Below, piece after piece: positions 34,693-42,888 of a stretch of 64,000 nucleotides of DNA. Source of the DNA: Desulfofustis limnaeus (lineage in GTDB: Bacteria > Desulfobacterota > Desulfobulbia > Desulfobulbales > Desulfocapsaceae); NCBI RefSeq assembly GCF_023169885.1, contig NZ_AP025516.1:1116001-1180000 (forward strand). Reading direction: 5' to 3'. How positions within the stretch are numbered: position 1 is the first letter of the stretch; every line of letters begins with the position of its first letter. The notes beneath the pieces are model-generated. The model did no database searches, had not been told where the DNA came from, and was given only the letters and a program-made list of their open reading frames with translations. The translations under genes were made by a program, and so were the position numbers.

Positions 34693-35474
34693 ACCCTGCC
34701 GCCGCCATATCCTTTGCAGAGGTATCCAAGAGTTTCATCAGCCGGGATGGCCGGCGCCAGGTGATTCTCGATCGGGTGAGCTTTACCGTCCCGGCGGGCA
34801 AGACCACGGTCATCGCCGGCGGCAGCGGCCAGGGCAAAAGCGTGACGTTGAAACTGATTCTACGGTTGCTCGATGTCGACAGCGGCACCATCCTGGTTGG
34901 CGATCAGGATATCACCAGGATCAAGGGTGCCAAGCTGGAAGCGGTACGAACCAGGTTCGGCGTACTGTTCCAGGGCGGCGCGCTGTTTGATTCGCTGTCC
35001 GTTTATGACAACGTGGCCTTACCGTTGCGCGAGCGGACCGAGAAACGGGAGCCGGAGATTCGGGAGCGGGTCATGGAGACCTTGTCGGTGCTCGATCTGC
35101 AGGGCCACGAGGAGAAATACCCGGCCCAGCTAAGCGGCGGTATGCGCAAGCGGGTGGCCTTGGCACGGGCCCTGCAACTCGATCCCGAGATCATGCTCTT
35201 CGATGAGCCGACCACCGGCCTGGATCCGGTCATGACCCATGAGATCTATGAGCTGTTCGCGCGTACCCAAGCGCAGCTGGGGTATACGGCAATCATCGTC
35301 AGTCACGATATACCCACGGTCTTCAATCTCGCCGACCAGGTCATCATCCTGCACCAGGGGGCCATGGACGTGTTTGCCAGTCCCGATGAAATTCAGTGGT
35401 CAACGAAGCCGCACATCCGTGAATTCGTTCGTACCACGATGGGAGAAATCTACCAGAGTCAGCTAGTGGAATAG
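34689..35474 (+). CDS. mlaF: Phospholipid transport ATPase MlaF
   Basis: A 261-residue ABC ATPase. Walker A is GGSGQGKSV (near 41-49), the signature is LSGGMRKRVALARAL, Walker B is IMLFDEPTTGLDP, and the His switch is IVSHD. It powers MlaE. Its start overlaps mlaE by four bases, and mlaD follows after three bases. No mlaB (STAS) gene is found in the operon. Confidence 0.95.
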   Translation: MNPAAAISFAEVSKSFISRDGRRQVILDRVSFTVPAGKTTVIAGGSGQGKSVTLKLILRLLDVDSGTILVGDQDITRIKGAKLEAVRTRFGVLFQGGALFDSLSVYDNVALPLRERTEKREPEIRERVMETLSVLDLQGHEEKYPAQLSGGMRKRVALARALQLDPEIMLFDEPTTGLDPVMTHEIYELFARTQAQLGYTAIIVSHDIPTVFNLADQVIILHQGAMDVFASPDEIQWSTKPHIREFVRTTMGEIYQSQLVE

Positions 35475-35477
35475 GAT

Positions 35478-35927
35478 ATGCAAAGCAAAACGGTGGAACT
35501 CGCAGTCGGTTTGTTCATGGTGGCCGGTTTTCTGGCCCTGGTCTATCTGGCGCTCAATCTCGGTGAGGTGGGGGTGTTCGATCGAGGCCGCACCTACACG
35601 GTGCAGGCCGAGTTCGATAACGTCTCGGGAGTGAAGAAGGGGGCCGTGGTGCAGGTGGCCGGGGTGGTGGTCGGCGAGGTCAGCGAGATCACCCTCAACC
35701 AGGACCAGTTGGCCCAGTTGACCCTGAAGGTGGACAAGGGGTTGCAGATTCCCACCGATTCGATCGTGTCGGTGAAATCGCAAGGCATCATCGGCGACAA
35801 GGTCATTCAGATCACCCTAGGCGGGGCTCTGGATTATTTTCAGGAGAACGATCTGATCGTCGATACCGAATCGGCCATCGACATCGAGTCGTTGATCAGC
35901 AAATTTGCCTTCGGCAGTGCTCAGTGA
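35478..35927 (+). CDS. mlaD: MCE-domain lipid-binding protein MlaD
   Basis: A 149-residue protein with one N-terminal membrane helix (ELAVGLFMVAGFLALVYLALNLG) and one MCE domain (TYTVQAEFDNVSGVKKGAVVQVAGVVVGEV). The central LTLKVDKGLQIPTDSIVSVKSQGIIGDKVIQI stretch is typical. It forms the hexameric periplasmic lipid channel on MlaFE. The length and three-gene order E-F-D are standard. Confidence 0.94.
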   Translation: MQSKTVELAVGLFMVAGFLALVYLALNLGEVGVFDRGRTYTVQAEFDNVSGVKKGAVVQVAGVVVGEVSEITLNQDQLAQLTLKVDKGLQIPTDSIVSVKSQGIIGDKVIQITLGGALDYFQENDLIVDTESAIDIESLISKFAFGSAQ

Positions 35928-35945
35928 GCTACGGGCGGACAGGTG

Positions 35946-36800
35946 ATGAAGATGCTTCGTCTCATCCTTGGGTTGTTCATCGTCTTGCAGTGTGGAGCAG
36001 AGCCGGTTCGTGGAGCTGAGTTTGCTCCGGGGCCGGAACAGACCTTTCCTGACCTGCTCAGCGACGAACCGGAAGAGGGGGTTGGTGGTCCCGACCTGCT
36101 GCGAGATGAACCGTTTATCATCGACCCCTCCCGGATCATGGGCGACCCGCTGTTCGAGGACGACTATACGTTAAGCCCGCCACCCCTGCTGGTCAGGGAT
36201 CCGCTTGAACCGTTCAATCGGTTTGTCTTCGAGGTGAACGACCGGCTCTATTTCTGGGTCTTCAAGCCGGTGAAAAACGTCTATGCGGACCTCTTGCCGG
36301 AAGACATCAGGCAGTGTCTCGGTAATTTTTTCGCCAACCTCACCGCACCGATCCACTTTGTCAACAACGTCTTGCAGGGCGAGATGGAAGATGCCGGGAT
36401 CGTACTCGGACGCTTTTTCATCAATACCACGATTGGGGTATTCGGGCTCGGCGATCCCGCCGGAGATGAATTCGGCATCAAGGAACGCGATGCCGATTTC
36501 GGACAGACTCTTGGTAAATGGGGGGTCGGTGAGGGTATTTATATCTGCTGGCCGGGATTGGGGCCGTCCACGGCCAGGGACTCAGTCGGATTTCTGGGTG
36601 ATTTTTATCTGCACCCGGTATTTTACTACTCGGCGGGAGATACCGTGTTTAATGTTTCCTATGTCTCCCTGGAACGGGTCAATATCTTGTCCACGTCCCC
36701 GGATGTCTACGAAGAGCTGAAGAGAATCTCTCTTGATCCCTATGTGGCGGCGCGACAGGCGTATTATGAATATCGCCGCAAGGTGATCAATGAGCGTTAA
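35946..36800 (+). CDS. mlaA: Outer-membrane lipid asymmetry protein MlaA (VacJ)
   Basis: A 284-residue MlaA. After a signal peptide there is an ~65-residue acidic spacer, then the family core DPLEPFNRFVFEVNDRLYFWVFKPV, FFINTTIGVFGLGDPA, ERDADFGQTLGKWGVGEG and YICWPGLGPSTARDSVG. MlaA removes misplaced phospholipid from the outer leaflet. The usual lipobox is not clear (VLQC is non-canonical), so it may be cut by signal peptidase I instead. GTG 35943, ATG 35946 and ATG 35952 are all possible starts. In E. coli mlaA is unlinked; here it lies between mlaD and mlaC. Confidence 0.9.
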   Translation: MKMLRLILGLFIVLQCGAEPVRGAEFAPGPEQTFPDLLSDEPEEGVGGPDLLRDEPFIIDPSRIMGDPLFEDDYTLSPPPLLVRDPLEPFNRFVFEVNDRLYFWVFKPVKNVYADLLPEDIRQCLGNFFANLTAPIHFVNNVLQGEMEDAGIVLGRFFINTTIGVFGLGDPAGDEFGIKERDADFGQTLGKWGVGEGIYICWPGLGPSTARDSVGFLGDFYLHPVFYYSAGDTVFNVSYVSLERVNILSTSPDVYEELKRISLDPYVAARQAYYEYRRKVINER

Positions 36801-36839
36801 ACCAGACAATCGGCGATCATGCCGCCCAAGGAGTTGTCA

Positions 36840-37466
36840 ATGAAGCTGTCGGTTTTGTGCATAATGCTGTTGCTCGCTGTTCTTCTGCTCGGTTTTTCCG
36901 TGCCCGTCCGGGCCGAAGATCCCGGTCCGACGGAGCAACTGCGGCCAACCATCGACCAGGTTATCACCATTCTCCTGGATGAATCGCTCAAGGGGAGCGC
37001 CAACAAACCGGAGCGACGCCGGTTGATCATGGAGACGGTTTCCGCGGGGTTCGATTTTCGCGAGATGTCGAGACGGGTTCTGGGGGCGACCTGGCACGAG
37101 ATCTCGGCCGAGCAGCAGGAGTATTTCGTCAAACAGATGACGAAGCTGCTGGAAAACGTCTATATCGGCAAGCTGGAGGAGTACAGCGGCCAGGCGGTGC
37201 AATATGTGGGTGAGCGAGTCAAGGGCAAGCGGGCCCAGGTGACGACGGCCGTCGAACACCAGGGACAGTCCTTCCCCATTCACTATATCATGCAGAAGGA
37301 ACAGGATCGGTGGATGGTCTACGACATCAACATCGAAGGGGTCAGTTTGATCCGCAATTACATGGAGCAGTTCCGCTCGATCCTCAGGCAGGAGAGCTTT
37401 GACGGCCTGATCAAGATCATCGAGGACAAGAACCGCTCGTTTAACGGAAATGATGTCGCCGCCTGA
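36840..37466 (+). CDS. mlaC: Periplasmic phospholipid shuttle MlaC
   Basis: A 208-residue protein with a signal peptide (LSVLCIMLLLAVLLLGFSVPVRA) and the MlaC (Ttg2D) fold: RRRLIMETVSAGFDFREMSRRVLGATWHEISAEQQEYFVKQMTKLLENVY, then the YDINIEGVSLIRNYMEQFRSIL end. It carries phospholipid between MlaA and MlaFED. AAGGAG lies seven bases before the ATG at 36840. The next gene overlaps its 3' end by 17 bases. Confidence 0.93.
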   Translation: MKLSVLCIMLLLAVLLLGFSVPVRAEDPGPTEQLRPTIDQVITILLDESLKGSANKPERRRLIMETVSAGFDFREMSRRVLGATWHEISAEQQEYFVKQMTKLLENVYIGKLEEYSGQAVQYVGERVKGKRAQVTTAVEHQGQSFPIHYIMQKEQDRWMVYDINIEGVSLIRNYMEQFRSILRQESFDGLIKIIEDKNRSFNGNDVAA

Positions 37467-37920
37467 TTCGCCCTGGCGTCCTGGGCGGGAACAGATTGAC
37501 CGCGCCTTTTCCTGGCTGTCGCCGGCCCAGCGGCAGGAATTAAGCGGGTTGCTCAGCCTGCGCCGGTTGACGCCGGGAGAGCAGCTCTTTGCCATCGGCG
37601 ATCCGGCCGATACCCTCTATGTGCTCGTCGAGGGTCGGGTGGCCGTCAAAAAACAGACCGGATGGGGACGAAACAGTCAAGTGATCGCTCTGCTGTCGCC
37701 GCCGGCGCCGATTGGTGAGGCGTCTCTGGTCGGGGCGGCACAGCGGAAGACTACGGTGGAGGCGGTGGAGGAGACGCTGCTCCTTTGTCTGCCGGGCGAT
37801 AGCCTGCGGTTGCTCGCTGCCGATCAACCGGCACTGGCCCTGACCCTGGTCAATTACCTCCTGCGAATCACCTGCCTGCGCTTGGAACAATGTTCGTCGA
37901 GACTGGCGCGAATCCTGTGA
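37450..37920 (+). CDS. Cyclic-nucleotide-binding domain protein
   Basis: A 156-residue protein that is essentially one cNMP-binding (Crp-type) domain: LRRLTPGEQLFAIGDPADTLYVLVEGRVAVKK, then PPAPIGEASLVGAAQRKTTVEAVEETLLLCLPGDSL. The GEAS-LVG region corresponds to the phosphate-binding cassette, but the usual Arg-Ser/Thr-Ala end is altered (QRKTTV), so cAMP binding is uncertain. There is no DNA-binding domain. It overlaps mlaC by 17 bases, so it is very probably translated with the lipid-transport operon. A regulatory role in lipid transport is only an inference. Confidence 0.82.
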   Translation: MMSPPDSPWRPGREQIDRAFSWLSPAQRQELSGLLSLRRLTPGEQLFAIGDPADTLYVLVEGRVAVKKQTGWGRNSQVIALLSPPAPIGEASLVGAAQRKTTVEAVEETLLLCLPGDSLRLLAADQPALALTLVNYLLRITCLRLEQCSSRLARIL

Positions 37921-38120
37921 GTTTCGGTCCTTCCGGATTGTGCGTACGTGCCTGAGGGTGCGGGTTCATCTGCCGGCGATGGGCGTCGTTTGCTCGCGCT
38001 GCTCTTCGGCCGGATCGAGAGCGTGGCGCCCTCTCGTCGCCTTCACTTTTTTCTGGCGAAGACAAGGGAAATAGATTAGTTTGCCACGTTTGACCCTTGG
38101 CTTGATGGACGGATGTATCG

Positions 38121-38651
38121 GTGCAGGTCGCATTTCATGACATCGTCGGCAACCAGTGTGTGCGCCGCATAACCGATGACGGATGGTTCCCCGGCGAGGA
38201 CGTGAAAAGCGCCGGCCCGGTGGAAGGGACGGCAGTCTTGCGCCGGACGGCAGTCGACCAGGTCGACGTGACCGGCACCCTCTCGGTACCGGTGGAAGCA
38301 CCGTGCGGGCGTTGTTGTCGTGACGTGCGGCTGGTTCTAGACATCGAGTTCTTCTATCGCTGCATTGTCGGCGAGGATGAGGCTGGTACTCTGCAGGAGA
38401 TGGAGTGCCGGGAGGAAGATAGTCAGACGCAGTTTTTAACCGAACCGGTTGTCGACCTGGGGGCCCTGTGCCGTGAACAGGTGCTTCTGGCCTTGCCGGC
38501 GCGGATATTGTGTAGTTCGGAGTGCAAGGGATTGTGTCAACAGTGCGGTGCCGATTTGAACCAGGGCTCGTGCTCGTGTCAACCGTCGACCGATACGGGA
38601 CCATTCGCCGCACTCAAGCGACTGAAGGATAACAAGGACCGGAACCACTGA
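38121..38651 (+). CDS. YceD family (DUF177) metal-binding protein
   Basis: A 176-residue protein upstream of rpmF, the usual location of YceD. The family parts are VTGTLSVPVEAPCGRCCRDVRLVLDIEF, DLGALCREQVLLALPARILCSSECKGLC and a Cys-rich end (CQQCGADLNQGSC). YceD is linked to 23S rRNA accumulation. The start is a GTG at 38121. The 200 bases before it carry no gene and no clear promoter. Confidence 0.88.
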   Translation: MQVAFHDIVGNQCVRRITDDGWFPGEDVKSAGPVEGTAVLRRTAVDQVDVTGTLSVPVEAPCGRCCRDVRLVLDIEFFYRCIVGEDEAGTLQEMECREEDSQTQFLTEPVVDLGALCREQVLLALPARILCSSECKGLCQQCGADLNQGSCSCQPSTDTGPFAALKRLKDNKDRNH

Positions 38652-38672
38652 GCCGGACGAACGGAGGAAGAT

Positions 38673-38858
38673 ATGGCCTTACCAAAAAGAAGACATTCAC
38701 ATGCGCGGACCCATAAGCGTCGTGCCCATGATGCCCTCAACAAACCGGGATTGAATCTCTGTCAGGACTGCGGCGAGCCGAAGCAGCCGCATCGCCTGTG
38801 CGGCAGCTGTGGCAAATACAAAAGTCGGGTCGTTTACGTCCTGGACTCCGAAGTCTAG
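38673..38858 (+). CDS. rpmF: 50S ribosomal protein L32
   Basis: A 61-residue L32 (MALPKRRHSHARTHKRRAHDALNK) with an intact zinc ribbon: CQDCG and CGSCG. It therefore belongs to the zinc-containing (C+) form rather than the zinc-free paralogue. It lies between the YceD gene and plsX, the standard order for the start of the fatty-acid cluster. Confidence 0.97.
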   Translation: MALPKRRHSHARTHKRRAHDALNKPGLNLCQDCGEPKQPHRLCGSCGKYKSRVVYVLDSEV

Positions 38859-38870
38859 CAGGAGCCTCCG

Positions 38871-39890
38871 GTGCACATTGCCCTGGATGCCATGGGTGGC
38901 GATCATGGCCCGCGGGAGTTGATAGCTGGGGCATTGGCGGCCGCCGAACAGGCTGACCTTGACGTTCTGCTGGTGGGCAACGAAACCGTTCTGGCCAGGC
39001 ATGTGCAAGAATTGGCCGCCGGTCGGGATGGCGGTCGGCGCTTGGAAATCGTGCACGCCCCGACCACCGTCGGCATGGATGAAAACCCGGTCGATGCCAT
39101 CCGCAAGAAACGTGATTCCTCGATCATGGTCGCCTTTGAGCTGGTCAAGTCCGGACGTGCCGCGGCGGCGGTCAGCGCCGGCAACTCCGGAGCGACCTTG
39201 GCCGCCGCCGTGCGGATTCTTGGCCGCTTGAAAAATGTCGCCCGCCCCGGTCTCGCCTCGATTTTTCCCACCCTGAAAGGGCCGGTGGTGATCATGGACG
39301 TCGGCGCCAATGTGGAGTGCCGTCCGATCCATCTGTATCAGTTCGCGGTCATGGCATCCGCTTTTTCCCGTCTCTATCATGTCGAAAAGCCGCGAGTCGG
39401 GCTGCTGACCATCGGTGAGGAATCGGGCAAGGGCAACAGCCTAGTCAAGGAGACCTACGCACTGCTACAGAAGAGTGCCTTGAACTTCATCGGTAACGTG
39501 GAGGGGCGAGACGTCTTCAAGGGTGACGTGGATGTCATCGTCTGTGACGGTTTTGTCGGCAACATCTGCCTCAAGATCAGTGAAGGCCTGGCCGAATCGG
39601 CCATGAAGATGCTGCGCGACGAGATCGTCAAATCACCCCTGGCTAAGCTCGGCTATCTCTTGGCTCGGCCGGCTTTCAAGAAATTCCAGAAACGGGTCGA
39701 TTATGCCGAATATGGCGGTGCCCCGTTGCTCGGCATCAAGGGCTCGGGCATTATCTGCCACGGCAAGTCGAGCGCTTATGCGATAAAAAACGCTCTCATC
39801 GAGGCCATGGAGATGGAACGGTTGAAAATTAACGACTTTATATCCCGTGAGCTGGAAGGCGGGGTGACCGTGCAGCCAGAGGTGGCCTGA
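38871..39890 (+). CDS. plsX: Phosphate acyltransferase PlsX
   Basis: A 339-residue enzyme that turns acyl-ACP into acyl-phosphate for phospholipid synthesis. The start HIALDAMGGDHGPRELIAGAL is conserved, as are SAGNSGATLAAAV, GLLTIGEESGKGN and VVCDGFVGNICLKISEG-like segments. The start is a GTG at 38871 with AGGAG upstream. Its stop shares one base with the fabH start (TGATG), indicating coupled translation. Confidence 0.96.
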   Translation: MHIALDAMGGDHGPRELIAGALAAAEQADLDVLLVGNETVLARHVQELAAGRDGGRRLEIVHAPTTVGMDENPVDAIRKKRDSSIMVAFELVKSGRAAAAVSAGNSGATLAAAVRILGRLKNVARPGLASIFPTLKGPVVIMDVGANVECRPIHLYQFAVMASAFSRLYHVEKPRVGLLTIGEESGKGNSLVKETYALLQKSALNFIGNVEGRDVFKGDVDVIVCDGFVGNICLKISEGLAESAMKMLRDEIVKSPLAKLGYLLARPAFKKFQKRVDYAEYGGAPLLGIKGSGIICHGKSSAYAIKNALIEAMEMERLKINDFISRELEGGVTVQPEVA

Positions 39891-40867
39891 TGGGGACGGC
39901 TATCCTGGGCACCGGTTCCTGTCTGCCCGAGAGAGTCCTCAGTAACGTCGAGCTGGAACAGATCGTCGACACCAACGACGAGTGGATCAGAACCAGAACC
40001 GGCATCGAAAACCGCCGTATCGGCGCATCCGGTGAGTTCACCTACCAGATCGCCGCACAAGCGGCCCGCCGGGCTCTGGAGATGGCCGGCGTGGGCGCCG
40101 AGCAGATCCGGCTGCTGGTGGTCGGCACTATCAGTTCACATATGTTGATGCCGTCCTGTGCTTGTTTTGTGCAACAGGAGATCGGCGCCCATAACGCCTT
40201 CGCTTACGATATCAACGCTGCTTGCTCCGGCTTTCTTTATGGAATGGATATCGCCGATAAGCATATCCGTGCCGACCGCGATGCCAAGGTTCTGGTCATT
40301 GGGGCGGAGACTCTTTCCTCTCGACTCAACTGGCAGGACCGCAACACCTGCATCCTCTTCGGCGACGGTGCCGGGGCCGCGGTCTTCGGCCATGTGGATG
40401 CGGCTGAGCGCCTCGTTCTGGGCACCAATCACTATTCGGACGGCCGCCTCTGGCAGCTGCTCTACATGCATCAGGCGCCCAGCACCAACCCAGACCTGCT
40501 GGTGCCGGACAACCCCGGTGTGCATATCATCATGGAAGGCCGTGAAGTTTTCAAACATGCGGTCAAGGCCATGGAAGAGGCGGTCGGCGGCCTGCTGGAC
40601 CGGGTCGGCATGACCATTGCCGACGTGGATCTGATGATCCCCCATCAGGCCAATATCAGGATTCTGAAAAAATTGATGGAACGGCTGGAGATACCGGAAG
40701 AGAAGGTGGTGCTCAATGTGATGCATTACGGCAATACGTCGGCAGCATCCATCCCCATCGCTCTGGACGAGACCAATCGTGCCGGCCGCTTGCGGCCCGG
40801 GACGACGGTTTTGTTCTGCTCTTTCGGCGGCGGCTTTACCTGGGGTGCAACCCTGTTGAAGTGGTAA
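39890..40867 (+). CDS. fabH: Beta-ketoacyl-ACP synthase III
   Basis: A 325-residue initiating condensing enzyme. The catalytic Cys is in INAACSGFLYG (near 113), His in LMIPHQANIRIL and Asn in NVMHYGNTSAASIP. It joins acetyl-CoA (or another primer) to malonyl-ACP. The next gene is not fabD as in many bacteria but an acyl-CoA dehydrogenase, 15 bases downstream. Confidence 0.96.
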   Translation: MGTAILGTGSCLPERVLSNVELEQIVDTNDEWIRTRTGIENRRIGASGEFTYQIAAQAARRALEMAGVGAEQIRLLVVGTISSHMLMPSCACFVQQEIGAHNAFAYDINAACSGFLYGMDIADKHIRADRDAKVLVIGAETLSSRLNWQDRNTCILFGDGAGAAVFGHVDAAERLVLGTNHYSDGRLWQLLYMHQAPSTNPDLLVPDNPGVHIIMEGREVFKHAVKAMEEAVGGLLDRVGMTIADVDLMIPHQANIRILKKLMERLEIPEEKVVLNVMHYGNTSAASIPIALDETNRAGRLRPGTTVLFCSFGGGFTWGATLLKW

Positions 40868-40882
40868 CAAGGAGAGTGGAGA

Positions 40883-42037
40883 ATGATGGAAAGGTTCTTG
40901 ACCGAGGAACAGCAGATGATCGTCGACACCGCTCGGCAGATCACCGATAAACTGATTATCCCACGACGGGCGGAGCTTGACGAAAAGCATGAGTTCCCTC
41001 GCGACATCCTCAAGGCCATGGCCCAGGCCGATTTGTTCGGCATCCCTATTCCCGAGGAGTTTGGCGGTTTCGGCGGCAGCTGTTTCGATATCGTCCTGGC
41101 TTTGGAAGAAATCGGCCGCGGCTGCATCGGCGTCGGCACTGCCTTTGCTGCCAGCGCCCTGGGCATTTACCCGATTATGATCAGCGGTTCCCAGGAGATG
41201 AAGGAGAAATATCTGCCTGACGTGGCCTCAGGCAAGAAATTTGCCGCTTTTGGTCTGACCGAGGCCAATGCCGGGTCGGATGCCTCGGGGATCCGCACCA
41301 CGGCCGTGCTGGACGACGACCACTGGGTCCTGAACGGCACCAAACAATGGATTACCAACGGCGGCGAAGCCCAGATTTACACGGTGGTGGCCATCACCGA
41401 CAAGAGCAAGGGCGCCCGGGGCGCTTCGATGTTCGTGGTGGAGGAAGGCGACCCCGGTTTTTCCTGCGGTCCGAAGGAGATCAAGATGGGCATCCGGGCC
41501 TCTTCAACCACCGAGCTGATCTTCAAGGACTGCCGGATTCCCAAGGACCGGCTCATCGGCCGGCAAGGGACCGGTTTCATCACCGTGATGAAGACGCTCG
41601 ATTCGAGCCGCCCGGGCATTGCCGCCCTTGGTGTCGGACTGGCCCAGGGGGCAGTGGACATGGCTGTCACCTACGCTAAACAACGGGAGCAATTCGGCAA
41701 GCCGATCATCAGTTTCCAGGCCATCCAGCACCTGCTGGCCGATATGGCCACCGGCGTTGAAGCGGCGCGGGCACTCACCTACACCGCGGCACGCCATATC
41801 GACGCCCATCCGAAAGACATGTCCAAGGCCTCATCCATGTGCAAGGTTTTTGCCACCGACATGGCCATGAAGGTGACCACCGACGCCGTGCAGGTGATGG
41901 GTGGTTACGGCTATATGTGCCATTATCCGGCGGAAAAGATGATGCGTGATGCCAAGATCCTGCAGATCTACGAGGGAACCAACCAGGTGCAGCGCAACGT
42001 CATCGGCCAGGAACTCAACAAAGAATACAATAAGTAG
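40883..42037 (+). CDS. Acyl-CoA dehydrogenase
   Basis: A 384-residue flavoprotein. Motifs are FGLTEANAGSDASGI (FAD and substrate contacts), NGTKQWITNGGEA, and the C-terminal MGGYGYMCHYPAEKMMRDAKILQIYEGTNQVQRNVI. The Glu of YEGT is at the position of the catalytic base in short- and medium-chain enzymes. It passes electrons to the ETF encoded next. Its placement inside the fatty-acid synthesis cluster is unexpected for a degradative enzyme. It could work in the saturating direction or on short-chain CoA esters that prime FabH. Chain length cannot be read from the sequence. Confidence 0.93.
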   Translation: MMERFLTEEQQMIVDTARQITDKLIIPRRAELDEKHEFPRDILKAMAQADLFGIPIPEEFGGFGGSCFDIVLALEEIGRGCIGVGTAFAASALGIYPIMISGSQEMKEKYLPDVASGKKFAAFGLTEANAGSDASGIRTTAVLDDDHWVLNGTKQWITNGGEAQIYTVVAITDKSKGARGASMFVVEEGDPGFSCGPKEIKMGIRASSTTELIFKDCRIPKDRLIGRQGTGFITVMKTLDSSRPGIAALGVGLAQGAVDMAVTYAKQREQFGKPIISFQAIQHLLADMATGVEAARALTYTAARHIDAHPKDMSKASSMCKVFATDMAMKVTTDAVQVMGGYGYMCHYPAEKMMRDAKILQIYEGTNQVQRNVIGQELNKEYNK

Positions 42038-42092
42038 CCGTAGTCGCGCCCGACGAACCGGGCGCACGGTGACAGACTTCGACGAGCAGGAC

Positions 42093-42875
42093 ATGAGAAT
42101 AATTGTTTGTGTCAAACAGGTGCCGGACACCAAGGATGTTCGCCTCGACCCGGAGACCAATACCCTGGCCCGGGAAGGGGTCGAATCCATCATGAACCCC
42201 TACGACCAACACGCTCTGGAGGCCGCGGTCGCGCTCAAGGAGGCGCAGGGCGGTGAGGTGGTGGTGCTGACCATGGGTCCGCCCCAGGCCGAGGACGTGT
42301 TGCGCCAAGCCATCGCCTGCGGGGCCGATCGCGCCGTGCTGGTCTCGGACCGAGCCTTTGCCGGTTCGGATACCTGGGCCACCTCGTACACGCTGGCCAA
42401 GGCGGTAGCACGGCAAGCGCCGTACGACCTGGTTATTTGCGGCAAACAGGCGATTGACGGCGATACCGCCCAGGTCGGCCCGGGCTTGGCCATGCGGCTG
42501 AACATCCCGTATGCCACCTGCATTCAGAAAATATGCTCGGCCGCTGCGGATGGACTGGTGGTGGAGCGGATGATGGATGACGGGTACGATGTGTTGTCCG
42601 TCGGTTTTCCGGCCCTGCTGACGGTCGTCAAAGATATCAATGAGCCGCGGGTGCCGTCATTGAAAGGCAAGATGAAGGCGAAGAAGGCGGAGATCACGGT
42701 CCTGCGGGCCGCAGATATCGATGCCGAGCCGAGTTCCATCGGGCTTGCCGGCTCGCCGACGCAGGTGGTCAAGGTGTTTCCTCCGGAACCCCGCGGTCAG
42801 CGTGCCGTTCTGACCGGGACGGTCGACGAGCAGGTGGCTCAGTTGGTGGATCGACTCAAGCCCTATCTGGCATAG
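42093..42875 (+). CDS. etfB: Electron transfer flavoprotein, beta subunit
   Basis: A 260-residue protein with the EtfB start MRIIVCVKQVPDTKDVRLDPETNTLAREGVESIMNPYDQHALEAAV and the AMP-binding DLVICGKQAIDGDTAQVGPGLA motif. The signature VERMMDDGYDVLSVGFPALLTV follows. It accepts electrons from the acyl-CoA dehydrogenase. The ATG at 42093 is chosen from the conserved N-terminus; the open frame continues upstream over the dehydrogenase 3' end. etfA begins 13 bases later. Confidence 0.94.
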   Translation: MRIIVCVKQVPDTKDVRLDPETNTLAREGVESIMNPYDQHALEAAVALKEAQGGEVVVLTMGPPQAEDVLRQAIACGADRAVLVSDRAFAGSDTWATSYTLAKAVARQAPYDLVICGKQAIDGDTAQVGPGLAMRLNIPYATCIQKICSAAADGLVVERMMDDGYDVLSVGFPALLTVVKDINEPRVPSLKGKMKAKKAEITVLRAADIDAEPSSIGLAGSPTQVVKVFPPEPRGQRAVLTGTVDEQVAQLVDRLKPYLA

Positions 42876-42888
42876 CGCAGGTGACGAT

